Made by a program: the position numbers and the translations under genes. Below, in pieces: positions 26,357-33,517 of a DNA stretch of 64,000 nucleotides. The stretch lies in NCBI RefSeq assembly GCF_026242045.1, contig NZ_JAPJDO010000020.1:48114-112113 (forward strand), written 5' to 3'. How positions within the stretch are numbered: the stretch's first letter is position 1; the number at the start of each line of letters is the position of its first letter. The notes beneath the pieces were generated by a model. The model was not told the DNA's origin, did not search any database, and saw nothing but the letters and a program-made list of their open reading frames with translations. Source of the stretch: Mycobacterium pinniadriaticum. GTDB lineage: Bacteria > Actinomycetota > Actinomycetes > Mycobacteriales > Mycobacteriaceae.

Positions 26357-26985
26357 GGGCCCGTGATCACCATCCGCACCGGGGTGGGGTCGAATCCGTT
26401 GCACGGGTTGTTGATCTGCGGGCAGTTGGACACCAGTACCAGGGTGTCGGTGTCGGCGCGCACGGTCACCGATTTGCCCGGTGCCGAGAGCCCGTCGACG
26501 ATGCCCAGCGTGCCGTCGGCCTCGACGGGCACGTTCATGAAGAAGTTGATGTTGGAGACGATGTCGCGCTTGCCCATTCCCCACTTGGCCGCTTCGGCGA
26601 GGAAGTTCTCCGCGCAGGCGTGCTGGTGGGCGGTGTGGTGTCCGTATCGCAGGGTGTTGGATTCCTTGGAGCAGGCGCCGGCGATGGTGTCGTGGTTGCC
26701 GACCTCGTCCGCGACGATTGTCACGAGCGCCCGGCCGTCAGCCCCTCGCAGCACCGAGCCGGTGGTCAGGAAGATGTTGCGCTGTGCGGTGACGGTGGCC
26801 TGTGCGCTGTAGCGGCCGGCCGGGTCCACCCGGTCACCGTTGACCGCGTAGAACAGGGTGTCCACCGCCTGATTGCCCTGCAGATCGATGATCTGCAGGG
26901 ATTGTCCGGCCCGCAGGATCGCCGACCAGGGTGTGCAGGCGGCGACGATCTCGTCGGAGATCGTCGCCGAGAGTGCCGACGTCAT
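26353..26985 (-). CDS. DUF1989 urea carboxylase-associated protein 2 (carboxyguanidine deiminase-like)
   Basis: A 210-residue DUF1989 protein with a conserved LQIIDLQGNQAVDTLFY region, the NIFLTTGS segment, and CSKESNTLRYG and HACAENFL stretches containing candidate metal-binding Cys and His. DUF1989 pairs next to urea carboxylase genes have been shown in other bacteria to form carboxyguanidine deiminase (CgdAB). It overlaps its DUF1989 partner upstream and the carboxyltransferase gene downstream by four bases each (ATGA), so the three are co-translated. Activity here is inferred from family and context. Confidence 0.82.
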   Translation of the reverse strand: MTSALSATISDEIVAACTPWSAILRAGQSLQIIDLQGNQAVDTLFYAVNGDRVDPAGRYSAQATVTAQRNIFLTTGSVLRGADGRALVTIVADEVGNHDTIAGACSKESNTLRYGHHTAHQHACAENFLAEAAKWGMGKRDIVSNINFFMNVPVEADGTLGIVDGLSAPGKSVTVRADTDTLVLVSNCPQINNPCNGFDPTPVRMVITGP

Positions 26986-27734
26986 CGCAGTTCCTCACTG
27001 GATTGTGCTGCCGCCCAAGTGGCTTCGGTGTTGAACAGGGCCCGGTAGTACTCCGGGTCGGTATTGATCGGTAGCCCCAGTTCCTCGTCGGCGCGCCAGG
27101 CCACGATGTCGAGTGCGGTCGTGGCGGGCCGGGGATCCAGCGGATGAGCGGTATTGACCACCGCGACGACGACGGGCAGGTGGATCAGCAGTTCGACGGC
27201 CGTGCCGGGACCCGCCGAGCCGGAGAACGTCAGCTCGCCGGAGTTCTCGACCCGCACCCCCTTGAACAGGGTGGCCGACGGCGCGACGTCGCGAATGTCC
27301 ATGCCGTGCTTCGCGGCTGCCAGCAGCATCTTGTGCCGGCCGGCGGGCGGCAGACCGCACAGCAGGTCGTGGTGGCCGGAACTGTCGGCGACGATGGTCG
27401 CCAGCAGGCGGCCCTGGTCGGACAACAGCGGATGGCCCACCCCGAGGTAGGCCTGCCAGGGCACCTTCATCGTGTCCGCGACGTTGAGCCGCTCCCAGGA
27501 CGCATCGGCGCGGAAGAGCAATAGGTGCGCGCAGGCGCCGCCGTCGGGGTCGGACAGGCGCAGGCGTGTGCCCCGCCCGAGCACCCGGGCGACGTAGGAC
27601 TCCGCCGGCACGGCCTCGGCCCAGACCAGCCGGCCGCTGTCCACGCCGTCGGGCATGGTGGGCACCCGCATATTGGCGCCGCTCGCCTGGGAACGTGCGT
27701 GCGAGCGGGCGCCGTCGGTCGACGCGGTCGTCAT
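26982..27734 (-). CDS. DUF1989 urea carboxylase-associated protein 1 (carboxyguanidine deiminase-like)
   Basis: A 250-residue DUF1989 paralogue, the first gene of the three-gene operon. It carries the same fold marks: LRLSDPDGGACAHLLLF, a conserved SWERLNVADTMKV stretch, ATIVADSSGHHDLLCG and NLFKG-like APSATLFKGV. It likely pairs with the downstream DUF1989 protein. I placed the start at ATG 27734 because AGGAG lies five bases or so upstream; an in-frame start at 27773 lies in the promoter region. A TetR gene is divergent. No guanidine riboswitch is recognisable in the leader. Confidence 0.82.
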   Translation of the reverse strand: MTTASTDGARSHARSQASGANMRVPTMPDGVDSGRLVWAEAVPAESYVARVLGRGTRLRLSDPDGGACAHLLLFRADASWERLNVADTMKVPWQAYLGVGHPLLSDQGRLLATIVADSSGHHDLLCGLPPAGRHKMLLAAAKHGMDIRDVAPSATLFKGVRVENSGELTFSGSAGPGTAVELLIHLPVVVAVVNTAHPLDPRPATTALDIVAWRADEELGLPINTDPEYYRALFNTEATWAAAQSSEELR

Positions 27735-27763
27735 CTTCACTCCTGTCCGGGCCCGCGCCCGAT

Positions 27764-27857
27764 TAACTGTCACTTGAAAGTTTTCCCAGCCACCGTTCCC
27801 GCCGGGTGTCGCGGGTGTAACGACTGGGTTGACTGTATTTCTATCGGATGACAGTTA
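27764..27857. promoter_or_regulatory. Divergent promoter region with a 9-base inverted repeat
   Basis: TAACTGTCA at 27764-27772 is repeated exactly in inverse as TGACAGTTA at 27849-27857, with 76 bases between. One copy lies near each divergent start, so they could be half-sites for the TetR protein encoded at 27874. The repeat is visible; function is inferred. Confidence 0.4.
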
Positions 27858-27873
27858 TTAGCGTGACCGGTGG

Positions 27874-28575
27874 ATGCGACAATGGCGTATGCGCAGCGCG
27901 GGCCACGATGGGCGAGGCCGTCCCCGGCTCGAACAATCTCGTCGGCCGGGGAGCACGGCGCGCGAAGAGATCCTGGACGCCGCCGCCGAACTGTTCACCA
28001 AGATCGGCTACGCCGGAACCTCGACCCGCCGGATCGCCGACGCCGTGGGGATGCGTCAGGCCTCGCTGTACCACCATTTCGCCACCAAGGACGACATCCT
28101 GGACGCGTTGCTGGCCGGAACCGTCGACGAGGCCCTGCGGCTGGCCGGTGACCTGCTGGTGCAGGGCGGTCCGGCCGCCGAACGCCTGCACGCGCTTCTG
28201 GTCGCGGACTGCTCGCAGTTGTGCGCCAGTCGTTGGAACCTCGGAGCTCTGTATCTGCTGCCGGAACTGCGCGTCGACCGGTTCGCGCAGTTCCGCGCCA
28301 ACCGCGAGGAGTTGCGTCGCCGCTACCGCCGGTTGGCGGCCCTGGTGATCGCCGAGTGCGACGGGATCGCCGACGCCGACGATCTTCCGTTTCGCCTCGT
28401 AGAGTCGGTGATCAACCGCCGATCCGACGACGAGGAATGCGTCCCCGAGACGCCGGCGGTGATCGCCGACGCGGCCCTTCGCATCCTGGGCTGGCACAGC
28501 GATTTCGGCCGCCTTCGCCAGCGCAGCGCCGAGTTGTTGGAGACCGCCCGCTGGGAGCCCGCGGTCACCGGCTAA
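27874..28575 (+). CDS. TetR-family transcriptional regulator
   Basis: A 233-residue protein with a classic TetR N-terminal domain: REEILDAAAELFTKIGYAGT followed by the HTH RRIADAVGMRQASLYHHFATKDDIL (about residues 30-75). The C-terminal ligand domain is helical. It is divergent from the DUF1989/carboxyltransferase operon, and the crotonase gene follows after 10 bases. It therefore may control either or both. The precise start is unsure; ATG 27889 is also possible, leaving the DNA-binding domain unchanged. Confidence 0.87.
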   Translation: MRQWRMRSAGHDGRGRPRLEQSRRPGSTAREEILDAAAELFTKIGYAGTSTRRIADAVGMRQASLYHHFATKDDILDALLAGTVDEALRLAGDLLVQGGPAAERLHALLVADCSQLCASRWNLGALYLLPELRVDRFAQFRANREELRRRYRRLAALVIAECDGIADADDLPFRLVESVINRRSDDEECVPETPAVIADAALRILGWHSDFGRLRQRSAELLETARWEPAVTG

Positions 28576-28585
28576 CGTTCGGGCG

Positions 28586-29368
28586 GTGAGCGCCTATCAG
28601 ACCCTGTCCTTCGAGCAGGCCGGCCCGATCGCGCGGATCGTGCTGGACCGGCCTGACGCCGCCAACGGGATGAACGACGTGATGACCCGCGAGCTGGCGG
28701 AGGTCGCCGCGTGCTGTGACGTCGCGGAGATCAAGGCCGTCGTGCTCACCGGAGCCGGTCGGTTCTTCTGCGCCGGGGGAGACCTCAAGGCGATGGCGGC
28801 GTCGCCACTGGGGCCGGGGCGGTTCGTCAAGGGGATCGCCGACGATCTGCACCGCGCCATCTCGACACTGGCCCGGATGGATGCCGTGCTGATCACCGCC
28901 GTCAACGGCGTGGCCGCCGGTGCCGGTTTCAGCCTGGCGGTCGCGGGCGATCTGGTGCTGGCCGCCGACACCGCGTCGTTCACCATGGCCTACACCAAAG
29001 CCGGGCTGAGCCCGGACGGCAGCTCCTCGTACTACCTGCCCCGGATCATCGGCGTGCGCCGCACCCAGGAGCTGATGCTGACCAACCGCACCTTGAAAGC
29101 AGCCGAGGCCGCCGACTGGGGCCTGGTCAACGAGGTGGTACCCGCCGCCGAACTCGAGGGGCGAGCTCAGGCAGTTGCAGAGCAGATCGCCTCTGCGGCA
29201 AAGGGTTCCAGCAGTGCGGTGAAGAAGCTCATGCTGGCCACGTTCGGCAGCGGGCTCGAGGAGCAGATGGAACTCGAGGGCCGGCTGATCGCCGCGTGCG
29301 CCGACAGTGCCGACGGACGCGAGGGGATCGCCGCGTTCCTGGGCAAACGCGCGCCGAAGTTCGGCTAG
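28586..29368 (+). CDS. Enoyl-CoA hydratase/isomerase family protein (PaaG-like)
   Basis: A 260-residue crotonase-fold protein with oxyanion-hole segments FFCAGGDLKAMA and NGVAAGAGFSLAVAGD. At the second catalytic position it has Asp (LSPDGSSSYYLPR) where hydratases have Glu, and the first Glu is not obvious. That pattern is that of PaaG-type isomerases. A double-bond isomerase or epoxyphenylacetyl-CoA isomerase-like role is thus more likely than a simple hydratase. GTG 28586 is the start. Its stop TAG shares the CTAG at 29365-29368 with the convergent panB stop. Confidence 0.87.
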   Translation: MSAYQTLSFEQAGPIARIVLDRPDAANGMNDVMTRELAEVAACCDVAEIKAVVLTGAGRFFCAGGDLKAMAASPLGPGRFVKGIADDLHRAISTLARMDAVLITAVNGVAAGAGFSLAVAGDLVLAADTASFTMAYTKAGLSPDGSSSYYLPRIIGVRRTQELMLTNRTLKAAEAADWGLVNEVVPAAELEGRAQAVAEQIASAAKGSSSAVKKLMLATFGSGLEEQMELEGRLIAACADSADGREGIAAFLGKRAPKFG

Positions 29369-30207
29369 AAGCTGTGCTCCTCGGCCGGGAATGCGCCGGT
29401 CGCTACCTCTTCAGCGTATTGCGTTGCCGCACGCCGTAATTCGCCGCCGACATCACCGAATCGCTTGACGAACTTGGCGGTCTTGCCACTGGTGAGCCCG
29501 GCCATGTCCTGCCAGACCAGCACCTGCGCATCACAATTGGGTCCGGCACCGATGCCGATGGTCGGAATCGTGAGCTTGCCGGTGATCTGGGTGGCCAGTT
29601 CCGCGGGCACCATCTCCATCACCACCGCGATGGCGCCGGCCTCCTGGACCGCGATCGCGTCGTGAATGGTTTGCTCGGCGGCGTCACCGCGGCCCTGGAC
29701 GCGGAAGCCGCCCAGGCCGTTGACGCTCTGCGGGGTGAAACCGATGTGGGCGACCACCGGAATGCCCGCTGAACTCAGCGTCGCGATCTGCTCGGCGACC
29801 CGCTCACCGCCCTCGAGTTTGACCGCGTGCGCGCCGGTCTCCTTCATGAACCGGGTGGCCGTCGCCAACGCCTGGCGCGGGCTCTCCTCATAACTGCCGA
29901 ACGGGAGGTCGGCCACCACCAGCGCGTGCTCGGCGCCGCGCACCACCCCCCGGACCAGGGGAATCAGTTCGTCGACCGAGATCGGCACGGTGGTGTCGTA
30001 GCCGTAGACGACGTTGGCGGCGGAGTCGCCGACCAAAAGCACCGGAATCCCGGCCTCGTCGAAGGCCCGGGCGGTCGAGTAGTCGTAGACCGTGAGCATG
30101 GCCCACTTGTGGCCTTCGGACTTCCACTTCAGCAGGTGGTGGGTGCGGACCTTGGTGCGTGACACCGGCGGCACGCCGGCGCCGCCGTAGACAGTCTGTT
30201 CAGACAT
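29365..30207 (-). CDS. panB: 3-methyl-2-oxobutanoate hydroxymethyltransferase
   Basis: A 280-residue ketopantoate hydroxymethyltransferase, the first committed step of pantothenate (CoA) synthesis, using methylene-tetrahydrofolate. Signature segments are LTVYDYSTARAFDEAGI, VGDSAANVVYGYDTTVPIS (Mg-binding Asp), GAHAVKLEGG, AHIGFTPQS and IPTIGIGAGPNCDAQ. Length and N-terminus match mycobacterial PanB. ATG 30207 follows AGGGA. It is divergent from the WS/DGAT gene. In M. tuberculosis panB sits next to the CYTH gene; here a metabolic block separates them. Confidence 0.95.
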   Translation of the reverse strand: MSEQTVYGGAGVPPVSRTKVRTHHLLKWKSEGHKWAMLTVYDYSTARAFDEAGIPVLLVGDSAANVVYGYDTTVPISVDELIPLVRGVVRGAEHALVVADLPFGSYEESPRQALATATRFMKETGAHAVKLEGGERVAEQIATLSSAGIPVVAHIGFTPQSVNGLGGFRVQGRGDAAEQTIHDAIAVQEAGAIAVVMEMVPAELATQITGKLTIPTIGIGAGPNCDAQVLVWQDMAGLTSGKTAKFVKRFGDVGGELRRAATQYAEEVATGAFPAEEHSF

Positions 30208-30357
30208 CGTTGTCCCTAGTATTTCGTCTCTGTCGATCCTCGTGGCCCATCCGGGTCCCCGGGTTCGTCTGACGTTTTCAAGTGTGCCACCGCGACACCG
30301 CAAAGGTGAACGCCCAGTGAAGTGGACTTTCTCACACCTGTCACACGGGTGCCGTCA

Positions 30358-30363
30358 TACGAT
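30358..30363 (+). promoter_or_regulatory. -10 element for a probable leaderless WS/DGAT transcript
   Basis: TACGAT matches TANNNT and is followed by exactly seven bases before ATG 30371. That places the transcription start at or next to the start codon, and no ribosome binding site precedes the ATG. This is the usual mycobacterial leaderless layout. Confidence 0.55.
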
Positions 30364-30370
30364 CGGCGGC

Positions 30371-31783
30371 ATGGTGCAACACCTGCAGCGGCTCAGCGGA
30401 CTCGACGCCAGCTTCCTGTATCTCGAAACCCCTTCACAGCCACTGCATGTGTGTTCGATTCTGGAGCTCGACGCCTCCACGATCCCGGGCGGCTATACCT
30501 TCGAGCGGCTGCGCGACGAACTGGCCTTGCGGGTCAAGGCGATCCCGAGCTTCCGCGAACGGCTCGCGAACAGCTTCCTCAACCTCGACCATCCGGTGTG
30601 GGTCGAAGACGAGCACTTCGACATCGACCGGCACCTGCACCGCATCGGGCTGCCCGCGCCCGGCGGGCGGGTCGAGCTGGGCGAGATCTGCGGCCACCTG
30701 GCCTCCCTGCCCCTGGACCGCCGCCGCCCGTTGTGGGAGACGTGGGTCATCGAGGGTGTCGACGGCACCGATGCCCGCAACGGTGGCCGGCTGGCCGTGC
30801 TCACCAAAGTTCACCACGCCGCCGTGGACGGTGTGACCGGCGCCAACCTGATGTCGCAGCTCTGCAGCACCGAACCCGACGCCCCGCCGCCGGATCCGGT
30901 CGAAGCCGCGAGCGGCAGCGCCACCAATCAGCTGCGTATCGCCCTGGGCGGGCTGGGCAACTTCGCAACCCGGCCCCTGCACCTGGCCACCAAGGTGATT
31001 CCCTCGACAGTCAGCACCGTCGTCGACACCATCGGCCGCGCGGTCGGCGGCCGGGCGATGGCCGCGCCGTTCGCGGCACCGCAGACCAAGTTCAACGCCA
31101 GCATCACCGCCCACCGCAACGTCGCGTTCGCCGAACTCGACCTCGAGGACATCAAGACCGTCAAGAACCATTTCGGGGTCAAGGTCAACGACGTGGTGAT
31201 GGCCCTGGTCGCCGGGGTATTGCGGCAGTACCTGCTCGATCACGACGAACTGCCGGAGACCTCGCTGGTGGCGATGGTGCCGGTGTCGGTTCACGACCGC
31301 TCCGATCGTCCCGGCCGCAACCAGGTGTCCGGGATGTTCTCCAAACTGGAGACCAATATCGAGGATCCCGCCGAGCGGCTGAAGGCGATCGCCGCGGCGA
31401 ATACCACTGCCAAGGCGCACAGCTCCGCGATCGGGGCGACCCTGCTGCAGGATTGGAGCCAGTTCGCCGGTCCGGCCATCTTCGGTGTCGCCATGCGGGT
31501 GTACGCCCGCAGCCGGCTGACCGAGGCGCGCCCGGTGCACAACTTGGTGATCTCGAACGTGCCCGGTCCGCAGATCCCGCTGTACTTCCTGGGCGCCGAG
31601 GTGACCGCGATGTATCCGCTGGGGCCGATCTTCCACGGGTCTGGTCTCAACATCACCGTGATGTCGCTGAACGGGAAGCTCGACGTCGGGATCATCGGAT
31701 GCCCGGAACTGCTGCCGGATCTGTGGGATCTGGCCGACGACTTCGCCGTCGGCATGAAGGAACTGCTCGACGCCACCAAATAA
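30371..31783 (+). CDS. Wax ester synthase / diacylglycerol acyltransferase (WS/DGAT)
   Basis: A 470-residue bifunctional acyltransferase. The active-site motif HHxxxDG appears as HHAAVDG near residue 150, with the SPLDRRRPLWE-like LPLDRRRPLWETW before it, NDVVMAL near 275 and the C-terminal NVPGPQIPLYFLGA motif. Mycobacteria have many such Tgs-type enzymes, which esterify acyl-CoA with diacylglycerol or fatty alcohol to build storage triacylglycerol or wax. The start at ATG 30371 (MVQHLQRLSGLDASFLY) agrees with the family N-terminus; the upstream open frame is not needed. Confidence 0.92.
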   Translation: MVQHLQRLSGLDASFLYLETPSQPLHVCSILELDASTIPGGYTFERLRDELALRVKAIPSFRERLANSFLNLDHPVWVEDEHFDIDRHLHRIGLPAPGGRVELGEICGHLASLPLDRRRPLWETWVIEGVDGTDARNGGRLAVLTKVHHAAVDGVTGANLMSQLCSTEPDAPPPDPVEAASGSATNQLRIALGGLGNFATRPLHLATKVIPSTVSTVVDTIGRAVGGRAMAAPFAAPQTKFNASITAHRNVAFAELDLEDIKTVKNHFGVKVNDVVMALVAGVLRQYLLDHDELPETSLVAMVPVSVHDRSDRPGRNQVSGMFSKLETNIEDPAERLKAIAAANTTAKAHSSAIGATLLQDWSQFAGPAIFGVAMRVYARSRLTEARPVHNLVISNVPGPQIPLYFLGAEVTAMYPLGPIFHGSGLNITVMSLNGKLDVGIIGCPELLPDLWDLADDFAVGMKELLDATK

Positions 31784-31832
31784 CCGCCCCCGGCGGGTCG
31801 GTTTCCGAGGTGTCCGCGCCGAGCATGGCAGC

Positions 31833-33386
31833 ATGTTTGCCATGAGGCTCAACCACCGACCCCGCGCTGTCCGTACGGCCCTGGTGCTTTCCGCCGTGGC
31901 CGCGCTCGTCGCGAGCGCGGGCTGCAGCACCACGGTGGGGGGAACCGCTGTGCTCGCCGGGCCCCAGGTCGGGCGGCCGACGCAGTGGGGTCCATGCCGG
32001 CTGGCCGGTGGCGGAGGCGGCAACGCCCTGCCGATCCCGGCCAGCGCGCAGTGCGGCAAGATCGCCGTTCCCGTCGACTACGCCAACCCGGACGGCGACG
32101 TCGCCGACCTCGCCTTGATCCGGTTCCCGGCGACGGGGCAGAAGATCGGCTCGCTGATCATCAATCCCGGCGGGCCGGGCGAATCGGGGATCGAGGCCGC
32201 CGCCAGCATTGTGGAGAACCTGCCGGACGAGGTGCGGCAGCGCTTTGACCTGGTCGGCTTCGATCCGCGCGGGGTGGGTTCGTCCACCCCGGCGCTGTGG
32301 TGCAACTCCGATGCCGACAACGATCGGCTGCGCGCCGATCCGCAGGTCGATTACAGCCCCAAGGGCGTCCAGCACATCGAGAACGAGACCAAGGCCTTCG
32401 TCCAGCGCTGCGTCGACAAGATGGGCAAGGAGTTCCTGGAAAACGTCGGCACCGCCAGCGTCGCCAAGGACCTCGACGCACTGCGGGCCGCCGTCGGCGA
32501 CGACAAGCTGACCTACCTCGGCTACTCGTACGGCACCCGGATCGGCGCGGAGTACGCCGAGGAGTACCCGGACAAGGTGCGGGCGATGATCCTCGACGGC
32601 GCCGTCGACCCCAATGCCGATCCGATCCAGGCCGACATCGACCAGGCCGCGGCATTCCAGCAGGCCTTCAACGACTACGCGGCCGACTGTGCCAAGGATC
32701 CCAGCTGTCCGCTGGGCACCGACCCCGCCAAGGCCGTCGACGTCTATCGCAACCTGGTCGACCCGCTGGTCGACAAACCGCTGCCGACCACCGACCCGCG
32801 CGGACTCGGCTACAGCGACGCCATCATCGGCACGATCATGGCGCTGTACTCGCCGAACCTGTGGCGACACCTGACGCGGGCCCTGACCGAGATGACCGAC
32901 GGCCGCGGTGACACCATGCTGGCCCTGGCCGACATGTACATGCGTCGCGACGCGCAAGGCCACTACACCAACGCCACCGACGCACGTATCGCGGTGAACT
33001 GCGTGGACCAGCCGGCGATCACCGACCGCCAGAAGGTGATCGAGGAAGACAAGAAGATGCGTGAGGTGGCGCCGTTCATGAGCTACGGCGAATTCACCGG
33101 GCACGCGCCGCTGAGCACCTGCGCCTTCTGGCCGGTGCCGCCGACCAGTACCCCGCACGCGGCCAATGCGCCGGGACTGCCACCGGTGTTGGTGGTGTCG
33201 ACGACCAACGATCCGGCGACGCCGTATCAAGCGGGCGTGGATCTGGCCAAGCAGCTCGGTGGAGCGTTGCTGACGTTCAACGGAACTCAGCACACGGTTG
33301 TCTTCCAGGGCAACACCTGCGTCGACAATTATGCCGCCGCGTATCTGGTCGACCTGAAGCTGCCGCCGCCCGGCGCGACCTGCTGA
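31833..33386 (+). CDS. caeA: Lipoprotein alpha/beta-hydrolase, CaeA/Hip1-like
   Basis: A 517-residue exported serine hydrolase. The N-terminal hydrophobic segment ends in SAGC, a plausible lipobox. The oxyanion NPGGPGESGIEAA segment is near residue 115, the nucleophile is in GYSYGT near 230, and the catalytic His is in GTQHTVV near 490. It closely parallels M. tuberculosis Rv2224c (CaeA/Hip1), a cell-wall esterase/protease affecting envelope and host response. Several conserved Cys in the C-terminal half suggest disulfides. ATG 31833 or 31842 may start it. A paralogue follows directly. Confidence 0.9.
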   Translation: MFAMRLNHRPRAVRTALVLSAVAALVASAGCSTTVGGTAVLAGPQVGRPTQWGPCRLAGGGGGNALPIPASAQCGKIAVPVDYANPDGDVADLALIRFPATGQKIGSLIINPGGPGESGIEAAASIVENLPDEVRQRFDLVGFDPRGVGSSTPALWCNSDADNDRLRADPQVDYSPKGVQHIENETKAFVQRCVDKMGKEFLENVGTASVAKDLDALRAAVGDDKLTYLGYSYGTRIGAEYAEEYPDKVRAMILDGAVDPNADPIQADIDQAAAFQQAFNDYAADCAKDPSCPLGTDPAKAVDVYRNLVDPLVDKPLPTTDPRGLGYSDAIIGTIMALYSPNLWRHLTRALTEMTDGRGDTMLALADMYMRRDAQGHYTNATDARIAVNCVDQPAITDRQKVIEEDKKMREVAPFMSYGEFTGHAPLSTCAFWPVPPTSTPHAANAPGLPPVLVVSTTNDPATPYQAGVDLAKQLGGALLTFNGTQHTVVFQGNTCVDNYAAAYLVDLKLPPPGATC

Positions 33387-33517
33387 CGTCAAATATCCGA
33401 CGCCCCAACACTTCTACGCCCGCGTCAACATTCGTTACCGATCTCCGTCGGATCTGAGATCGGAGTGTGACCGAAGCCTTGCCGCGGTCGGTGCGCTCAC
33501 ATGCGACGATGGCTGCC

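Noticed and set aside
24455..26812. A 785-residue plus-strand frame opposite the carboxyltransferase and DUF1989 genes
   Set aside because: Despite its length it is antisense to three proteins with clear family motifs and has a His/Gly/Arg-biased composition.
27735..27873. A guanidine (ykkC) riboswitch upstream of the DUF1989 operon
   Set aside because: Looked for because of the gene context, but none of the conserved ykkC segments is recognisable and the region is short.
31824..31844. ATGGCA-N7-TGCCAT inverted repeat at the caeA start
   Set aside because: Short arms, overlaps two possible start codons, and no regulator is adjacent; likely chance, although it resembles the half-sites at 5541.
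31692..33392. A 566-residue minus-strand frame opposite caeA
   Set aside because: Shadow of the hydrolase gene; no domain is visible.
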